Shown: positions 61,644 through 64,000 of the stretch, in pieces | Layout of the letters: every line of letters begins with the position of its first letter | Position numbering within the stretch: the first letter of the stretch is position 1 | Assembly: GCF_001468285.1 (NCBI RefSeq) | Contig: NZ_LNSB01000001.1 | Span: forward strand, 240,086-304,085 | Source: Sphingopyxis sp. HIX | GTDB taxonomy: Bacteria; Pseudomonadota; Alphaproteobacteria; Sphingomonadales; Sphingomonadaceae | Length of the DNA stretch: 64,000 nt | Direction of reading: 5' to 3' | Notes under the pieces: generated by a model | The model's database searches: none | What the model saw: the letters and a program-made list of their open reading frames with translations, nothing else | What the model was told of the DNA's origin: nothing | Translations under genes and position numbers: made by a program

Positions 61644-63947
61644 ATGCTTTACGCTCCCGTCTCCGGAGCCGCCCCGGCGGCCTCGCTTCCGCTCGCGCCC
61701 AACGCGCCGCCGGCCGCCGCCATTCTCGCCGCCGCCGGCCATCTCCTTCCTCATCTCGAACAGGGCCGCGCGATCGATGCCGCGATACTGCGCTCGGCCA
61801 TGGAACAGGCCTTCGGCGCGTCCGACGCTAGCGGCGCCTGGGACTGGAAGACGGCCTATGACGCCTGCGAAGCGGCAACCATCCTCTTCATGCGCAAATA
61901 CGGAAAGCCGCTTTTCCGCAAAGCCGCGTCTCCGGAAGCACGGCTCGCAGCGCTGAGCAAGATCGCCGGGCTGCTGCCGACGCACACGCGCCGGTCCGAG
62001 GAGGCTCAGGCCCGTCAGCAGTTCTCGACGCCGACGCCGCTTGGTCTCGCGGCCTTGACCGCCGCAGCGCTCACGTCCGCTGACCGGGTACTGGAGCCCT
62101 CGGCCGGCACGGGCCTGCTTGCGATCCTTGCCGAGATCGAAGGCTCCGATCTCATCCTCAATGAGCTGGCCGAGACCCGCGCCGATCTTCTTGCCGCTCT
62201 CTTTCCAGCTCATTCGGTCACGCGTTTCGACGCCGCGCAGATCGATGATCATCTCGACCGCGCCGCCATTCCCAGTGTCATCATCATGAACCCGCCGTTC
62301 TCGGTCATGGCGGCCGTCTCAGGACGCGTCGCCGACGCCGCCTATCGCCATATCGCTTCCGCTCTGGCGCGGCTCGCGCCGGGCGGCCGGTTGGTCGCGA
62401 TCACCGGCGCAAATTTCTCGCCCGAGCTGCCGGCCTGGCGGGACCGCTTCGCCCGGCTGCAGGAGCGCGGCCGCGTCGTGTTCAGTGCGGCGATCGCGGG
62501 CTCTGTCTATGCCAAGCACGGCACGACCATCGAAACCCGCCTGACCGTCATCGACAAGGCGCCGGCCGAGGATTTTGCACGCTTCCCGGCATCCCCCGGC
62601 ATCGCGCCCGACGTGGCGACGCTCCTCGCTTGGATCGAACGCGACTTGCCCCCGCGCATGGCGGTCGCGCTGCCCAAGATTTCCCCGGACACGGCGCCGC
62701 GCACCGTTCGCGGCTATCTCGCCAAGGCCGCAGCATCCACCCCCGCCCGGCCGACGGCTGAGATCAAAGGCATGCCGCTTGACTATGAGACCGTCGAGCG
62801 GATGCCTCCAGAAGAATGCCGACTGTCTGACTCGATCTATGAGGCCTATGCGCTCCAGTCGGTCCGCATCCCGGAGGCGCAGCCTCATCCCACGAAATTG
62901 GTACAGTCGGCCGCCATGGCGTCGGTCGCGCCGCCGAAGCCGAGCTATCGCCCGACGCTTCCAGCCGCGGTCGTCACCGAGGGCGTTCTGTCCGACGCCC
63001 AGCTCGAGACGGTGATCTACGCCGGCGAAGCTCATGGCGAACACCTCGCAGGCGCCTGGACCGTGGACGAGACCGGCGATCTCGTCACCGCCGCGCCGGA
63101 CGACGCGCCAAACGCCGTCCGCTTCCGGCGGGGCTTTATGCTCGGCGACGGGACCGGCGCCGGCAAGGGCCGTCAATCCGCTGGCATCATCCTCGACAAC
63201 TGGCTGCAGGGTCGCCGCAAGGCAGTATGGATCTCGAAGTCCGACAAGCTGCTGGAAGACGCGCAACGCGACTGGTCGGCGCTCGGTATGGAGCGTTTGC
63301 TGGTCACGCCGCTATCGCGTTTCCCTCAGGGCACGCGGATCCGTCTCAACGAAGGCGTCCTTTTCACCACCTATTCCACGCTACGGTCCGACGACCGTGG
63401 CGAGAAGCTTTCGCGGGTCAAACAGATCGTCGAATGGTTGGGCTCCGACTTCGATGGAGTCATTATTTTCGACGAGTCGCACGCAATGCAGAACGCCGGC
63501 GGCGGCAAGGGAGAACGGGGCGATGTTGCGCCCTCACAGCAGGGCCGTGCCGGGCTCCGGCTCCAGCACGCGCTGCCAAATGCGCGCGTTGTCTACGTCT
63601 CTGCCACGGGCGCGACAACCGTCCACAATCTCGCCTATGCCCAGCGGCTCGGCCTGTGGGGCGGTGACGATTTTCCCTTCGCTAACCGCGCCGAGTTCGT
63701 GGAGGCCGTCGACAATGGCGGTGTCGCGGCCATGGAGGTGCTTGCCCGCGACCTGCGCGCCCTCGGCCTCTACACGGCCCGGTCGCTCTCCTATGACGGT
63801 GTTGAATACGAACTGGTCGAGCACCAGCTTACGCCCGCGCAAACCCGCATCTACGATGCGTACGCCGGCGCCTTCGCGATCTTATGCGCAGCTCGCCATA
63901 AGATGCTTTATCGCGAGGAAGCGGTAATGCGGAGGAACGCGGCGTAG
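61644..63947 (+). CDS. N6-methyltransferase / strawberry notch-like helicase, C-terminally truncated
   Basis: 767 residues. The N-terminal half is a class I DNA methyltransferase with LEPSAGTG (150-157) and the catalytic NPPF (216-219). Then a strawberry-notch-type SF2 ATPase with Walker A GDGTGAGKGR (501-510), DESH (610-613) and VSATGATT. Family members are about twice this length and continue with a second helicase lobe. Here similarity ends at 'YDAYAGAFAI' (about 63880), and 21 unrelated residues follow before the stop. So the gene is broken by an insertion or rearrangement and probably inactive as a helicase. Confidence 0.85.
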   Translation: MLYAPVSGAAPAASLPLAPNAPPAAAILAAAGHLLPHLEQGRAIDAAILRSAMEQAFGASDASGAWDWKTAYDACEAATILFMRKYGKPLFRKAASPEARLAALSKIAGLLPTHTRRSEEAQARQQFSTPTPLGLAALTAAALTSADRVLEPSAGTGLLAILAEIEGSDLILNELAETRADLLAALFPAHSVTRFDAAQIDDHLDRAAIPSVIIMNPPFSVMAAVSGRVADAAYRHIASALARLAPGGRLVAITGANFSPELPAWRDRFARLQERGRVVFSAAIAGSVYAKHGTTIETRLTVIDKAPAEDFARFPASPGIAPDVATLLAWIERDLPPRMAVALPKISPDTAPRTVRGYLAKAAASTPARPTAEIKGMPLDYETVERMPPEECRLSDSIYEAYALQSVRIPEAQPHPTKLVQSAAMASVAPPKPSYRPTLPAAVVTEGVLSDAQLETVIYAGEAHGEHLAGAWTVDETGDLVTAAPDDAPNAVRFRRGFMLGDGTGAGKGRQSAGIILDNWLQGRRKAVWISKSDKLLEDAQRDWSALGMERLLVTPLSRFPQGTRIRLNEGVLFTTYSTLRSDDRGEKLSRVKQIVEWLGSDFDGVIIFDESHAMQNAGGGKGERGDVAPSQQGRAGLRLQHALPNARVVYVSATGATTVHNLAYAQRLGLWGGDDFPFANRAEFVEAVDNGGVAAMEVLARDLRALGLYTARSLSYDGVEYELVEHQLTPAQTRIYDAYAGAFAILCAARHKMLYREEAVMRRNAA
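63881..63902. repeat. Palindrome at truncation point (CTTATG-N10-CATAAG)
   Basis: Perfect 6-bp arms, CTTATG (63881-63886) and CATAAG (63897-63902), starting exactly where the helicase reading frame loses family similarity. This is consistent with the end of an inserted element whose main part lies beyond the window. The remaining 98 nt to 64000 have no recognisable gene. Confidence 0.45.
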
Positions 63948-64000
63948 TCCTGCAAAGCTGCGGAACATTTCGCCACGTCCTTCACATTATTCTATAGGGT

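Larger units (their letters stand above)
40549..64000. mobile_element. Integrated genomic island (left part; right end outside window)
   Basis: Begins at the tRNA-Arg(CCG) fragment and integrase gene. It carries AbiE, a three-gene nuclease-Hachiman operon, an SOS mutasome, a c-di-GMP protein, ArdC, a ParB-like protein and other plasmid/ICE-type genes. Base use inside is less GC-skewed in third positions than in the flanking chromosome (judged by eye). No second copy of the 45-nt tRNA segment was found before 64000, so the element is at least 23 kb or is composite. Confidence 0.75.

Overview
The window is GC-rich alphaproteobacterial DNA, most likely from a sphingomonad (Sphingopyxis or Sphingomonas type). 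Three things suggest this: the protein families present, the direct-repeat form of the LexA boxes (GAAC-N7-GAAC), and the intergenic palindromes of the 'CTTCGACAGGCTCAGG' type that are common in that order. The species assignment is inference.

Chromosomal part (1 to about 40.5 kb). From 1 to 14.9 kb there is a catabolic cluster: three acyl-CoA dehydrogenases, four short-chain dehydrogenases, a GPH-type transporter, a zinc alcohol dehydrogenase, an APH-fold kinase, an aldo/keto reductase, a serine hydrolase and a FadB-like hydratase/dehydrogenase. The kinase and the ACAD10/11-like dehydrogenase together suggest degradation of CoA esters of hydroxy acids. From 15.3 to 24.1 kb lies a distal valine-degradation cluster on the minus strand (mmsA, isobutyryl-CoA dehydrogenase, 3-hydroxyisobutyryl-CoA hydrolase, enoyl-CoA hydratase, mmsB). 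Small lipoprotein genes, a RidA gene and a polysaccharide deacetylase gene sit among them, and a divergent LysR regulator has dyad sites next to mmsA. From 24.3 to 29.8 kb is an SOS mutagenesis cassette, imuA-imuB-dnaE2, behind a LexA box. From 29.9 to 36.4 kb is a TetR-controlled RND efflux system. It is followed by a nitronate monooxygenase-like gene, an amidohydrolase that lacks its usual HxH motif, and a GIY-YIG/DUF4357 gene.

Mobile part (about 40.55 kb to the end of the window). A 45-nt 3' fragment of a tRNA-Arg(CCG) gene lies beside a tyrosine recombinase, which marks the left edge of an integrated element. The right edge is outside the window. Behind the integrase is a defence block: an AbiE-type toxin-antitoxin pair with a perfect inverted repeat at its start, then a three-gene operon of a PD-(D/E)xK (Mrr-like) endonuclease, a DUF1837 HamA nuclease and a HamB helicase (Hachiman). 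Next comes a second complete imuA-imuB-dnaE2 cassette with its own LexA box, then a GAF-GGDEF-EAL protein. Last is a plasmid/ICE-like backbone: ArdC antirestriction protein, a DUF5983 protein, a ParB-like protein, small orphan proteins, DUF6117, and a methyltransferase-helicase gene that loses its C-terminal half at about 63.88 kb.

The most interesting signals are the three-gene nuclease-HamA-HamB operon, whose first gene may use a non-standard start; the island-borne duplicate of the SOS mutasome; a shared leader (GAGAGTGAGAG plus GACGGG/CCCGTC pairing) in front of three island genes; and the palindrome at the point where the helicase gene is cut. No rRNA, complete tRNA, CRISPR array or transposase gene was seen.
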